A program made the translations under genes and the position numbers. From the NCBI RefSeq assembly GCF_008086045.1, contig NZ_VSEY01000023.1, positions 153,272-217,271 on the forward strand: a stretch of DNA of 64,000 nt, given 5' to 3'. The stretch comes from Nonomuraea sp. PA05. Lineage in GTDB: Bacteria; Actinomycetota; Actinomycetes; Streptosporangiales; Streptosporangiaceae. Positions 51,607 through 60,061 of the stretch are shown one piece after another. The notes below the pieces were generated by a model that was not told where the DNA came from, made no database searches, and saw only the letters and a program-made list of their open reading frames with translations. Position 1 is the first letter of the stretch; the number at the start of each line of letters is the position of its first letter.

Positions 51607-51783
51607 CTCGGCGGCGGCGGCCTGGGCCTCGCGGCGCTCGATGATGCGGCGAGTGTAGGGGATGACCTCTACGACGCGGCTGCCGAGGTAGGCGCCGATG
51701 AAGGCGAGGACCAGAAGCACGAAGGGGCTGGTGGCCAGGCCGTTCAGGGTGACGAACGCCTGCAGGATCGCGTCGAGCGCCAT
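51598..51783 (-). CDS. Small single-pass membrane protein
   Basis: A 61-residue protein with one strong hydrophobic helix (LATSPFVLLVLAFIGAYLGSRVVEVI) followed by a charged, helical C-terminus (YTRRIIERREAQAAAAERD). ATG 51783 follows GGAG at correct spacing; an open frame extends upstream to 51852 without support. I do not recognise the family. The last codons lie within the 32-bp tandem repeat, so its C-terminus and stop may have been reshaped by the duplication. It lies upstream of purH on the same strand's downstream side, separated by the purH terminator. Confidence 0.65.
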   Translation of the reverse strand: MALDAILQAFVTLNGLATSPFVLLVLAFIGAYLGSRVVEVIPYTRRIIERREAQAAAAERD

Positions 51784-51880
51784 AGGTGAACTCCGGGGAA
51801 GAGGATCGGGGAGGAGTTCAGGGTAGCCCGGACGCGGGGATGCTCGCCGCAAAAACCGAACTTAACCGCAAAAACGGATA

Positions 51881-51911
51881 AAGGGGCGACATGGTGATCA
51901 TGTCGCCCCTT
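51881..51911 (-). terminator. Terminator of purH
   Basis: AAGGGGCGACATG (51881-51893) pairs perfectly with CATGTCGCCCCTT (51899-51911), loop of five, 8 bp beyond the purH stop. On the minus strand it is followed by TAT. Confidence 0.85.
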
Positions 51912-51919
51912 GTGGAACA

Positions 51920-53473
51920 TCAGTGGAAGAAGTGGCGCGTGCCGGTGAAGTAGAGGCTCGCCCCGGCCTTCTTCGCCGCCTCGATGACCAGCTCGTCCCG
52001 GATGGAGCCGCCCGGCTCGACGATCGCGCGAACGCCGGCCTCCAGCAGCACCTCCAGCCCGTCAGGGAAGGGGAAGAAAGCGTCGGAGGCCGCCACGGAG
52101 CCGGCCACGTGCTCCCCTGCCCTGGTGACCGCCAGGCGGCAGGAGTCGACCCGGTTGACCTGGCCCATGCCAACGCCCACGGTGGCGCCGCCGCTGGCCA
52201 GGAGGACGGCGTTCGACTTCACCGAGCGGCAGGCGCGCCAGGCGAACTCCAGGTCCGCCAGCACCTCGGCCGAGACCGGGTCGCCGGTCTTGAGCTCCCA
52301 CTGCGACGCCGCGTCGCCGGGCGCGTCCACGCGGTCCACGGTCTGCACGAGCAGGCCGCCGTCGATCCTGCGGAACTCGGTCGGCGAGGACGGGCCCTGC
52401 GCGCAGGCCAGCAGACGCAGGCTCTTCTTGGCGCGCAGCACCTCCAGCGCCTCCTCGTCGTACCCGGGGGCGATGACGACCTCGGTGAACACGTCGGCGA
52501 TCTGCCGGGCCAGCTCGGCCGTGACAGACCGGTTCACGGCGATCACGCCGCCGTAGGCCGAGACGGGGTCGCAGGCGTGCGCCTTGCGGTGCGCGTCGGC
52601 GACGTCGGCGCCGATGGCGATGCCGCACGGGTTCTGGTGCTTGATGATGGCGACGGCGGGCTCGGCGAAGTCCCACGCCGCGCGCCAGGCGGCGTCGGAG
52701 TCGAGGTAGTTGTTGTACGACATCTCCTTGCCGTGCAACTGCTCGGCGCCTGCCAGCCCGCCGCTGCCGGCCGTGCCGCCCGCGTAGAGTGCCGCGCGCT
52801 GGTGCGGGTTCTCGCCGTAGCGGAGCGTGGCCTTGCGCTCGTACGCCGTCCCGGCGAACTCGGGGAACTCCTCGCCCTCGCCCACGTACGTGCCCGCGAA
52901 CCAGTTGGCCACGGCCACGTCGTACGACGCGGTGTGCGCGTACGCGATGCCGGCCAGCCGCTTGCGGTCGGTCAGCGTGAAGCCGCCCTCGTCGAGGGCG
53001 TTGCGCACGTCGCCGTAGAAGCTCGGGTTCACCACGACCGCGCAGGTGTTGTGGTTCTTGGCGGCGCCGCGGATCATGGCGGGGCCGCCGATGTCGATCT
53101 GCTCGACGCACTCGGCGTCGGTCGCCCCGGAGGCCACCGTCTCCTGGAACGGGTACAGGTTCACCACGACGAGCTGGAACGGGTCGATCTCCAGCTCGTC
53201 GAGCTGCGCCACGTGGTGCGGCTTGGTGACGTCGGCCAGCAGCCCGGCGTGCACGCGCGGGTGCAGCGTCTTGACCCGCCCGTCCAGGCACTCGGGGAAC
53301 CCGGTGAGCTGCTCCACCTTCGTCACCGGAATGCCGTAGGAGGAGATCGCGGCGGCGGTGCCACCGGTCGAGACGATCTCCACTCCGGCGCCGTCGAGGG
53401 CTCTGGCCAGCTCTTCGAGCCCGGACTTGTCGTAAACAGCGATGAGCGCGCGCCGGATGGCGATGCGAGTCAC
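51920..53473 (-). CDS. purH: Bifunctional AICAR formyltransferase/IMP cyclohydrolase
   Basis: A 517-residue enzyme performing the last two steps of IMP synthesis. The N-terminal MGS-like IMP cyclohydrolase domain contains RALIAVYDKSGLEELARAL, EIVSTGGTAAAI and GFPECLDGRVKTLHPRVHAGLL. The C-terminal formyltransferase contains LRYGENPHQRAALY, LHGKEMSYNNYLDSDAAWRA and the catalytic Lys-His in IIKHQNPCGIAIG. It overlaps purN by four bases, so purN-purH is an operon. It uses 10-formyl-THF, which FolD (gene at 47817) supplies. A strong terminator follows. Confidence 0.97.
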   Translation of the reverse strand: MTRIAIRRALIAVYDKSGLEELARALDGAGVEIVSTGGTAAAISSYGIPVTKVEQLTGFPECLDGRVKTLHPRVHAGLLADVTKPHHVAQLDELEIDPFQLVVVNLYPFQETVASGATDAECVEQIDIGGPAMIRGAAKNHNTCAVVVNPSFYGDVRNALDEGGFTLTDRKRLAGIAYAHTASYDVAVANWFAGTYVGEGEEFPEFAGTAYERKATLRYGENPHQRAALYAGGTAGSGGLAGAEQLHGKEMSYNNYLDSDAAWRAAWDFAEPAVAIIKHQNPCGIAIGADVADAHRKAHACDPVSAYGGVIAVNRSVTAELARQIADVFTEVVIAPGYDEEALEVLRAKKSLRLLACAQGPSSPTEFRRIDGGLLVQTVDRVDAPGDAASQWELKTGDPVSAEVLADLEFAWRACRSVKSNAVLLASGGATVGVGMGQVNRVDSCRLAVTRAGEHVAGSVAASDAFFPFPDGLEVLLEAGVRAIVEPGGSIRDELVIEAAKKAGASLYFTGTRHFFH

Positions 53474-54105
53474 GTGGATTCCCCTCCTGTGTGGTTGCCG
53501 ATTCGGACGGTACGTCCGCTGACCGTCCAGCCCTCGCGAGCCATCCGGCCGACGGTCTCGACGAGCAGGCGGCGCTCGACCACCTTGATGCGCTCGTGCA
53601 GGACCGCCTCGTCGTCGTCTGGTTGCACGGGCACCGCCGCCTGCGCCACGATCGGCCCCGTGTCGACTCCCTCGTCGGCCAGCATGACCGTGCAGCCGGT
53701 CACCTTGACCCCGTGGGCCAGCGCGTCGCGCACGCCGTGGGCGCCGGGGAAGGACGGCAACAGTGCCGGATGCGTGTTCAGCACAGGGAACGCGTCGAGC
53801 GTCGGCGTACCCAAAATTTTCATGAAGCCCGCGGACACGACCAGGTCGGGCTCGTACGATGCGATCTTGGCCGCGATGGCGGCATCCCAGTCCGCCCGAG
53901 CCGCATAATTGCCCACTTTTTCGACAAAAGTCGGGACATTCGCCCTGGTAGCCCTGGCCAGTCCTTCGATCCCCTCCCTGTCGGCGCCGACCGCGACCAC
54001 TCGAGCCCCGTACGACGGGTCGGCGGAAGCGTCCAGCAGGGCCTGTAGGTTGGTTCCAGAGCCGGAGACGAGGACGACGAGCCGCCCAGCCTTAGACACA
54101 CACAC
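53470..54105 (-). CDS. purN: Phosphoribosylglycinamide formyltransferase
   Basis: A 211-residue GAR transformylase that adds a formyl group from 10-formyl-THF in purine synthesis. Motifs are LVVLVSGSGTNLQALLDA (phosphate loop), VLNTHPALLPSFPGAHGV (catalytic Asn and His) and GCTVMLADEGVDTGPIVAQAAV (catalytic Asp). The start is ambiguous between GTG 54105 and GTG 54099; TTGGAG lies directly upstream. It overlaps purH (ATGA) and is divergent from the small membrane gene at 54174. Confidence 0.95.
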   Translation of the reverse strand: MCVSKAGRLVVLVSGSGTNLQALLDASADPSYGARVVAVGADREGIEGLARATRANVPTFVEKVGNYAARADWDAAIAAKIASYEPDLVVSAGFMKILGTPTLDAFPVLNTHPALLPSFPGAHGVRDALAHGVKVTGCTVMLADEGVDTGPIVAQAAVPVQPDDDEAVLHERIKVVERRLLVETVGRMAREGWTVSGRTVRIGNHTGGEST

Positions 54106-54173
54106 TCCAATGAGGAAACAGGGTGGGGGTCACAGGGTATCTGTTCATCGCCCGGCGACGCAGAGGAGGTCAG

Positions 54174-54593
54174 GTGTCGACACCGGTGAAGGCACCGGCA
54201 GGCCAGCAGCCCGCGGATTCAGCGGGCCGCCGAGCGATCTGGTTGTCCATCGCAGCGCTGGCCATGACGTTCATGTTGCCGCTGGCCGGCCTGGTCATGG
54301 CGCTGTTCGCGCTGATGGCCGGGATCCGGGCGCTCCCCCTGCTGAAGGGCGCGGGCAGGCCCACGGGTGTGGCGGTGGGCGGCATCACCGTCTCCTCGCT
54401 CGCCCTGGCCCTGTCGGCCGGGGCCACGGCGATGCAGCTCTACCTCATGGACGAGTACTCCGCCTACCAGGAGTGCATGAAGGGCGCCGGCACGGTGGCG
54501 TCGCAGGGCGAGTGCTTCACGCAGTTCAGGGACGCCGCGCAGCGGAAGCTGCCGGCCGACGTGCTGGAGGTACTCGGGGCGATGCAGCCGTGA
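54174..54593 (+). CDS. DUF4190-like small membrane protein
   Basis: A 139-residue protein with a Pro/Gln-rich N-terminus, two long hydrophobic helices (IWLSIAALAMTFMLPLAGLVMALFALMAGI and VAVGGITVSSLALALSAGATAMQLYL) and a C-terminal exposed domain with two cysteines (YQECMKG, GECFTQF). The layout resembles DUF4190 membrane proteins. GTG 54174 is preferred because GAGGAGG lies seven bases upstream; the frame is open back to 54123. It is divergent from purN and convergent with perM across a minisatellite. Confidence 0.75.
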   Translation: MSTPVKAPAGQQPADSAGRRAIWLSIAALAMTFMLPLAGLVMALFALMAGIRALPLLKGAGRPTGVAVGGITVSSLALALSAGATAMQLYLMDEYSAYQECMKGAGTVASQGECFTQFRDAAQRKLPADVLEVLGAMQP

Positions 54594-54693
54594 TCACGGC
54601 CCGCACGTGCTGAGGCCGCACTCCCGAAGGCTCGCGATCGCGGACATAGGGGCCGGGTCAGTCACGGTCTGAGGCGGAAGGGGTTGAGTCGGC

Positions 54694-54910
54694 CGCGGTC
54701 CCAAGCACAGGGGCCGAGTTCGCCGCGATCCCAAACACACAGGCCGAGCTGGCCGCAGGCCGAGCGCAGGAGGGTCGAGCCGGTCGCGATCCCAAGCACA
54801 GGGGCCGAGTCCGCCGCGATCCCAAGCACACAGGCCGAGCTGGCCGCAGGCCGAGCGCAGGAGGGTCGAGCCGGTCGCGATCCCAAGCGCAGGGGTCGGG
54901 TCAGTCGCGG
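54694..54910. repeat. 91-bp minisatellite at the 3' end of perM
   Basis: The 307-bp gap between the two convergent genes is mostly repeats. CCAAGCACAGGGGCCGAG-type units start near 54701, 54792 and 54883 (91-bp period), with internal ~30-bp sub-repeats around CGCGATCCCA. The final partial unit enters the perM gene, whose last codons (AWDRD) read the same motif on the minus strand. I see no gene here. Confidence 0.9.
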
Positions 54911-56526
54911 TCCCAGGCGTACGGGTCGACGTAGATGACGTGACCGCCACGGTCGTCCGACTCGTCCACGATGTCCTTGCGCGGCGGCCGGGCGACCGGC
55001 GCCGGCTCCGGCGGGCGGGGGCGGGCCTGGGCCTGGGTCTCCGCCTCGGCTGAGGCATGCTCGTCCTGCCAGTCGTCCCTGATGACCGGGATCTCCTGGG
55101 TGTCGGCCTCGGTGGCGTCCATCCAGTGACCGGGCAGCGGCCGCGGGTCCGACTCGGCGAGCCCCACCCTGCTGGCCGCCTTCGCCAGCGCGGCCCCCGC
55201 CTTCCGTACGGGAGCGGCCGCCTTGTCGAGCGGCGCCCTGGCGCGCTTGTTGAGCAGCAGCAGGTTGGTCACGCCCGCCGAGATGCCGGCGGCCACGCCG
55301 ACCTCCAGCGCCACCGACAGCGCCACCTCCCACGGCGAGGGCCCGACCGTGGCCAGCCGCCCGCCGCCCATGGGCCCGCCGGACAGCGCCGCGAGCAGCC
55401 CCGCCACCAGCCCCGTCGTCACCCCGGTGAGGAACCCCCACAGCGGCGCCGCCTCGTACGACGGCGACGGCGAGATCCTCGCGACCATCACCCCCGCCAC
55501 GGCCCCGGCCGCGAACGGCACCGCGACCACCGCCATCATCCACGCGGGCACGGGCCCGCTCTCCGGCAGCGCCCCCAGCAGCGGCAGGCTGGGCACGGTG
55601 CCGAGCTGCACACCGGTGGGCGCGACGAGGGTGTCGGCGCCGATGGCGAACCCGGGCCCGGCGATGTAGGAGAAGGCCCAGACGACGGCGTTCAGCAGGT
55701 AGAGCAGTTGCAGCAGCGCCAGCAGCACGCCACCCACGAACCCGGGCGACAGCACCCCCGACAGTTGCTCGACCTGCTCGAAGTTGATCACGAAGGCGAT
55801 CAGCACCAGCGCGAGCCCGGCCACGACCAGCAGCGCCGTGGCGACCGCCGTGCCGACCGTCAGCGCGCGCACCCGCTCGGGCAGCAGCCGCAGCATCACC
55901 CGCCAAGGCCCGATCATGCGCGCCGTGGCCAGCGAGCCCGCCAGGAACGCCAGCACGAAGTGGCTGAGCAGCGCCTCCCCGATGAAGGGCTGGGTGATCT
56001 CGTTGCTCGTCACGAGCGCGATCAGGCCCGCGAGCAGCGCGTACGGTGCCGCCAGCGACACTCCGGCCTGCACCACCAGCACGAGCTGGGCCCGGCGGCG
56101 GGCTCCCGCCTGCTCCTTCGGGCTGTTCTTGGGCAGCCGTGCGGGCAGGCGCAGCCGCAGGTCGGCGTCACGGGCCATCCACCGGCCCGCGCGGTAGAGG
56201 AGCACGGCGGGCAGGATCATCAGCCCGAGCGGCAGCAGCCCGACCCGCCCGCCGGGGATGGCGAACCCGGCGTGGTGCGCGGCCAGCCACAACTGCGCCG
56301 CCGTACGGAACACGCCAGGCAGCCCGGCGCCCAGCGTGCCGCGCGGCGCGGCGATCCACCCGACCAGGGTGAGCGTGGTGAGCGCGGCCAAGCCGACGCC
56401 CAACGTGAACACGGCAGCCAGCATCCCGGAGACCGGCAGGGGGCGCCTGGTCTCGTCGTCGTCGCCCGCGAGCTTGCCAAGCATCGACCGGGGGCCTGTA
56501 CGAAGCTGGTCGAGGATCGCCGTCAC
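54901..56526 (-). CDS. perM: PerM-like (DUF6350) polytopic membrane protein
   Basis: A 541-residue membrane protein with about ten or more hydrophobic helices (among them MLAAVFTLGVGLAALTTLTLVGWIA, LVLVVQAGVSLAAPYALLAGLIALV, LLVVAGLALVLIAFVINFE, AWMMAVVAVPFAAGAVAGVMVA). A hydrophilic C-terminal tail follows that is rich in Glu, Ala and Pro and ends YAWDRD. It fits the actinobacterial DUF6350 / PerM family, implicated in cell division in mycobacteria. Its location between the purine genes and sucCD is conserved in actinomycetes. The end of the gene is reiterated in the adjacent minisatellite. ATG 56526 is used. Confidence 0.82.
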   Translation of the reverse strand: MTAILDQLRTGPRSMLGKLAGDDDETRRPLPVSGMLAAVFTLGVGLAALTTLTLVGWIAAPRGTLGAGLPGVFRTAAQLWLAAHHAGFAIPGGRVGLLPLGLMILPAVLLYRAGRWMARDADLRLRLPARLPKNSPKEQAGARRRAQLVLVVQAGVSLAAPYALLAGLIALVTSNEITQPFIGEALLSHFVLAFLAGSLATARMIGPWRVMLRLLPERVRALTVGTAVATALLVVAGLALVLIAFVINFEQVEQLSGVLSPGFVGGVLLALLQLLYLLNAVVWAFSYIAGPGFAIGADTLVAPTGVQLGTVPSLPLLGALPESGPVPAWMMAVVAVPFAAGAVAGVMVARISPSPSYEAAPLWGFLTGVTTGLVAGLLAALSGGPMGGGRLATVGPSPWEVALSVALEVGVAAGISAGVTNLLLLNKRARAPLDKAAAPVRKAGAALAKAASRVGLAESDPRPLPGHWMDATEADTQEIPVIRDDWQDEHASAEAETQAQARPRPPEPAPVARPPRKDIVDESDDRGGHVIYVDPYAWDRD

Positions 56527-56709
56527 GAGGCGATTTTCTCAATCTTTCCCAACCAAAGCTTGGTTGACGCGCCGGGATTGGAGCACTTCTGATCCCACGG
56601 TGCCCGATTCGGTGTGCGTCGTAACGGCGGCGCGCCACTGATCGGGTCAGAAAGCGTCTCCCTGGACGGGGGCGAGCCCGCGACGGCGGGTGGGGTAGGC
56701 CCGCGAAGC

Positions 56710-56769
56710 CGTACAGATTGGAAGACGCGAACCTCCGCGCGGTCGTACAGGATGAAAGACGCGAAGACC
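56710..56769. repeat. Imperfect direct repeat upstream of perM
   Basis: CGTACAG-[A/G]-[T]-GAAGACGCGAA-type copies lie at 56710-56733 and 56744-56769 (34-bp period) in the 319-bp gap between perM and sucD. The second copy runs into a hairpin. Apart from this repeat and the two hairpins I see no gene in 56527-56845. Confidence 0.6.
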
Positions 56770-56839
56770 CCGCACGGCCGGAACCGGGCGGGGTCTTCGC
56801 CGGAAGATCACCCGCGCGGGGACCGGGCGGGTGACTTCC
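56761..56839 (-). terminator. Double-hairpin terminator of sucCD
   Basis: GCGAAGACCCCGC (56761-56773) pairs with 56788-56800 in a 13-bp stem. A second stem pairs TCACCCGC (56808-56815) with GCGGGTGA (56827-56834). Both lie just past the sucD stop and have no T-run. Confidence 0.7.
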
Positions 56840-56845
56840 AAACGC

Positions 56846-57721
56846 TCAGCGGGTCTGCATGATCTCGCGCATGAGGCGGGCAGTCTCGGAGGGGGTCTTG
56901 CCGACGCGGACGCCGACCTTCTCCAGGGCCTCCTTCTTGGCCTGGGCGGTGCCCGCGGAGCCGGACACGATCGCGCCCGCGTGCCCCATCGTCTTGCCCT
57001 CAGGCGCGGTGAAGCCCGCCACGTAGGCCACGACCGGCTTGGTGACGTGCTGCTCGATGTAGGCCGCGGCCCGCTCCTCGGCGTCGCCGCCGATCTCGCC
57101 GATCATGACGATCGCGTCGGTGCCCGGGTCGTCCTGGAACGCCTGGAGGGCGTCGATGTGCGTGGTGCCGATGACCGGGTCGCCGCCGATGCCCACGGCC
57201 GTGGAGAAGCCGAAGTCGCGCAGCTCGTACATGAGCTGGTAGGTGAGCGTGCCGGACTTGGAGACCAGGCCGATGCGGCCGGCGGTGGTGATGTCGGCGG
57301 GGATGATGCCGGCGTTGGAGGCGCCGGGCGAGGCGATGCCAGGGCAGTTGGGGCCGATGATGCGGGTCTTGTTGCCCTTGTCGACCGCGTACGCCCAGAA
57401 CTCGGTGGAGTCGTGGACGGGCACACCCTCGGTGATCACGACGCAGAGCGGGATCTCGGCGTCGATGGCCTCCTTGACCGCGTCCTTGGTGAACTTCGGC
57501 GGCACGAAGACGACCGACACGTCGGCGCCGGTGGCCTCCATGGCCTCGGCGACCGTGCCGAACACGGGCAGGCCCTCGTGCGTGGTGCCGGCCTTGCGGG
57601 CGTTCACGCCGCCGACGACCTTGGCGCCCGAGGCGAGCATGCGGCGGGTGTGCTTGGTGCCCTCACCGCCGGTCATGCCCTGGACGATGATCTTGCTGTT
57701 CTCAGTCAACCAGATGGCCAT
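56846..57721 (-). CDS. sucD: Succinyl-CoA synthetase alpha subunit
   Basis: A 291-residue alpha subunit of succinate-CoA ligase, interconverting succinyl-CoA and succinate with nucleotide phosphorylation. The CoA-binding N-terminus contains IIVQGMTGGEGTKHTRRML. IIGPNCPGIASPGASNAGIIP and IGLVSKSGTLTYQL follow. The phosphohistidine is in EGKTMGHAGAIVSGSAGTAQAK. It lies three bases downstream of sucC, forming the usual sucCD operon, and is closed by two hairpins. Confidence 0.97.
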   Translation of the reverse strand: MAIWLTENSKIIVQGMTGGEGTKHTRRMLASGAKVVGGVNARKAGTTHEGLPVFGTVAEAMEATGADVSVVFVPPKFTKDAVKEAIDAEIPLCVVITEGVPVHDSTEFWAYAVDKGNKTRIIGPNCPGIASPGASNAGIIPADITTAGRIGLVSKSGTLTYQLMYELRDFGFSTAVGIGGDPVIGTTHIDALQAFQDDPGTDAIVMIGEIGGDAEERAAAYIEQHVTKPVVAYVAGFTAPEGKTMGHAGAIVSGSAGTAQAKKEALEKVGVRVGKTPSETARLMREIMQTR

Positions 57722-57724
57722 GGG

Positions 57725-58906
57725 TCACGCACCTACCGCAGCGAGCTCGGCGGCACGCTTGGCCGCGTCGTCCATCGTGTCTACCAGCTCGACGCGCGGG
57801 AGCGCGGCGTCGGCCAGGATCTGCCGCCCGAGCAGGGCGTTGTTGCCGTCGAGGCGGACCACCAGCGGGTGGGTCACGGCCTCGCCGCGGCTCTCCAGCA
57901 GCTTGAACGCCGAGACGATGCCGTTGGCGACGGCGTCGCAGGCGGTGATGCCGCCGAAGACGTTCACGAAGATCGACTTGACGCTCGGGTCGGAGAGGAT
58001 GATCTCCAGGCCCGCGGCCATCACCTCGGCCGAGGCGCCGCCGCCGATGTCGAGGAAGTTGGCGGGCGACGGCTTGCCGGGGAACGCCTCGCCGGCGTAG
58101 GCGACCACGTCGAGGGTGGACATGACCAGGCCCGCGCCGTTGCCGATGATGCCGACGTTGCCGTCGAGCTTGACGTAGTTGAGGTCCTTCTCCTTGGCCT
58201 TGGCCTCGAGCGGGTCCTCGGCGGCCTTGTCGGCCAGCGCCTCGTGGTCGGCCTGGCGGAAGCCGGCGTTCTCATCGAGGGTGACCTTGCCGTCGAGGGC
58301 CTTCACCTGGCCGTCGGCCGACAGGATCATCGGGTTGACCTCGACGAGCGTGGCGTCCTCGTCGACGAAGCAGCACCAGAGCTTCTCGATGAGCTCGGCG
58401 GCGCCGTCGAGCGCCTTCTCCGGCAGGCCGCCGGCCACCGCGATCTCGCGGGCCTTGGCGCGGTCGATGCCGGCCAGCGCCGAGACGGGCACCTTGGCGA
58501 CCTTCTCCGGCGAGGTGTGCGCGACCTCTTCGATGTCCATGCCGCCGGCGGCGGAGCAGATCGCGAGGAACGTACGGTTGGCGCGGTCGAGCAGGAAGGA
58601 GAAGTAGTACTCCTCCGCGATCGCGCTGGCCTCCTCGACGAGGACCTTGTGGACCGTGTGGCCCTTGATGTCCATGCCGAGGATGGCCTCGGCCTTGGCC
58701 ACGGCGTCGGCGGCGTCGTCGGCCACCTTCACGCCGCCGGCCTTACCGCGACCACCGGTCTTGACCTGGGCCTTGACGACAACGCGGCCGGTCAGTTCCT
58801 CAGCGGCCGACCGTGCCTCCTCCACAGTGTGGGCGACGATGCCGCGCGGCACAGGGATGCCGTAGTCAGCGAAGAGCTCCTTCGCCTGATGTTCGAACAG
58901 GTCCAC
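57725..58906 (-). CDS. sucC: Succinyl-CoA synthetase beta subunit (ADP-forming)
   Basis: A 393-residue beta subunit with an N-terminal ATP-grasp domain (MDLFEHQAKELFADYGIPVPRG; VVKAQVKTGGRGKAGGVKVADD) and the C-terminal ligase/flavodoxin-like domain (LDIGGGASAEVMAAGLEIIL, NVFGGITACDAVANGIV). It supplies the nucleotide-binding half of the TCA enzyme. ATG 58906 starts the operon with sucD. The 280-bp region upstream, shared with the divergent secreted-protein gene, must hold both promoters but I cannot place them with confidence. Confidence 0.97.
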   Translation of the reverse strand: MDLFEHQAKELFADYGIPVPRGIVAHTVEEARSAAEELTGRVVVKAQVKTGGRGKAGGVKVADDAADAVAKAEAILGMDIKGHTVHKVLVEEASAIAEEYYFSFLLDRANRTFLAICSAAGGMDIEEVAHTSPEKVAKVPVSALAGIDRAKAREIAVAGGLPEKALDGAAELIEKLWCCFVDEDATLVEVNPMILSADGQVKALDGKVTLDENAGFRQADHEALADKAAEDPLEAKAKEKDLNYVKLDGNVGIIGNGAGLVMSTLDVVAYAGEAFPGKPSPANFLDIGGGASAEVMAAGLEIILSDPSVKSIFVNVFGGITACDAVANGIVSAFKLLESRGEAVTHPLVVRLDGNNALLGRQILADAALPRVELVDTMDDAAKRAAELAAVGA

Positions 58907-59186
58907 GAGGGTCCGTCCTTGCTTATCCGACTGATGTTCGACGCCCCGGGCAACCCGTGCGTGCCGGGCGTTTCCGCCAGTGAAGCCTAGCCCGAAGCTT
59001 GACCTGCCCAGGTCACCGGGTCGCGGTTCTTCCGGTATGTGACGGTGATCTCACTTCCTCAGGATGACGTCTGCACGGAAATTGCATGAATTAGACGCCG
59101 TATGACCCGACGCTCGATATATGGTCGTGATCTTCCAATGGCAGGCTTGCCCCCCGCTCCTCTTGGTAATGCTGAAGGAAACCCGA

Positions 59187-59984
59187 ATGAAGCGAATTCT
59201 CGCGGGTCTGACGCTGGCTTCGTCGGCCGCGCTCATGACCGCCGCTCCGGCCCAGGCCGCGCCCGTGAACCCGGTGAAGGCCCTGCAGAAGCAGTACAAG
59301 GCCGGGCACGGGGTGCGCGTCTCGGAGACGTACCGGACGAAGACCAACGGGAAGTCCGGGACCGTGCGGACGACCAACGGCTCCCTGGGATTCGGCAAGT
59401 CCGGAGTCGTCGCCGCGGATCTGCGCTTCCGCGAGAAGGGCGGGCTCGCCGGCCTCTCGCCGACCCGGAGTATCACCGTGGGCAAGCACACGTTCGTCCA
59501 GGGCGGGATTTACAGCGAGGGTTTGCCTGAGGGCAAGAAGTGGATCCGTTACCAGGACGCTTCGGTCATGTACACCAGCCAGCCGCTCGACGTCTTCAAC
59601 GCCAAGGTGCTCAAGGCGCTGGTGTCCAAGGCCAAGAGCGTCAAGGGTGGAACGTACCGAGGTGTGCTCACGTTCGGGGACGTGAGCAAGATCTACGGCG
59701 AGAAGATCGACAAGAGGCTGGCCGGAATCAAGATCAGCTATGCCCTCGATCTGAACGCCAAGGGCCTGGTGACGGGGGTCCGCAGCGCCTACACGCTGGA
59801 CTACGGCATCCTCGGGAGCACGACCGCCACCGCGAACACCAAGTTCACGGGCTGGGGCGCCAAGATCTCGATCAAGGCCCCGCCATCCGACCAGGTGGTC
59901 GACCTCGACGAGCTCGGGAGCGACACGGAAGTGCCGCAGGAGATCCCGAACGGCTCGCTCAACTCGCTCGGCAGGATCGGCTGA
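59187..59984 (+). CDS. Secreted protein of a tandem paralogous family (copy 1)
   Basis: A 265-residue exported protein. The signal peptide ends in APAQAA and there is no lipobox cysteine. The mature part starts PVNPVKALQKQYKAGHGVRVSE, like the three following genes. It has a beta-rich body and ends with the family motif NTKFTGWGAKISIKAPPSDQVVDL, then an acidic tail. The SxWG..I.APP ending and overall length resemble LppX/LprG or LolA-like lipid-binding proteins, but there is no lipid anchor; this fold guess is an inference. GAAGGAA precedes ATG 59187, preferred over ATG 59121. It is divergent from sucC. Confidence 0.75.
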   Translation: MKRILAGLTLASSAALMTAAPAQAAPVNPVKALQKQYKAGHGVRVSETYRTKTNGKSGTVRTTNGSLGFGKSGVVAADLRFREKGGLAGLSPTRSITVGKHTFVQGGIYSEGLPEGKKWIRYQDASVMYTSQPLDVFNAKVLKALVSKAKSVKGGTYRGVLTFGDVSKIYGEKIDKRLAGIKISYALDLNAKGLVTGVRSAYTLDYGILGSTTATANTKFTGWGAKISIKAPPSDQVVDLDELGSDTEVPQEIPNGSLNSLGRIG

Positions 59985-60008
59985 CGCCGATCCACCGGGC
60001 CGTTCGAC

Positions 60009-60028
60009 GGGGCCGGCCCGCCGGCCCC
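60009..60028 (+). terminator. Hairpin after paralog 1
   Basis: GGGGCCGG (60009-60016) pairs with CCGGCCCC (60021-60028) around CCCG, 25 bp past the stop of copy 1 and 33 bp before copy 2. It could terminate or attenuate transcription. Confidence 0.5.
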
Positions 60029-60061
60029 CGACTCCCCCTCAACCTCTGAAGGAAACTGCGC

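Noticed and set aside
54594..55058. Minus-strand frame through the 91-bp minisatellite (CAWDRG repeats)
   Set aside because: It is the repeat read in another frame past the perM stop, with no start signal or domain.
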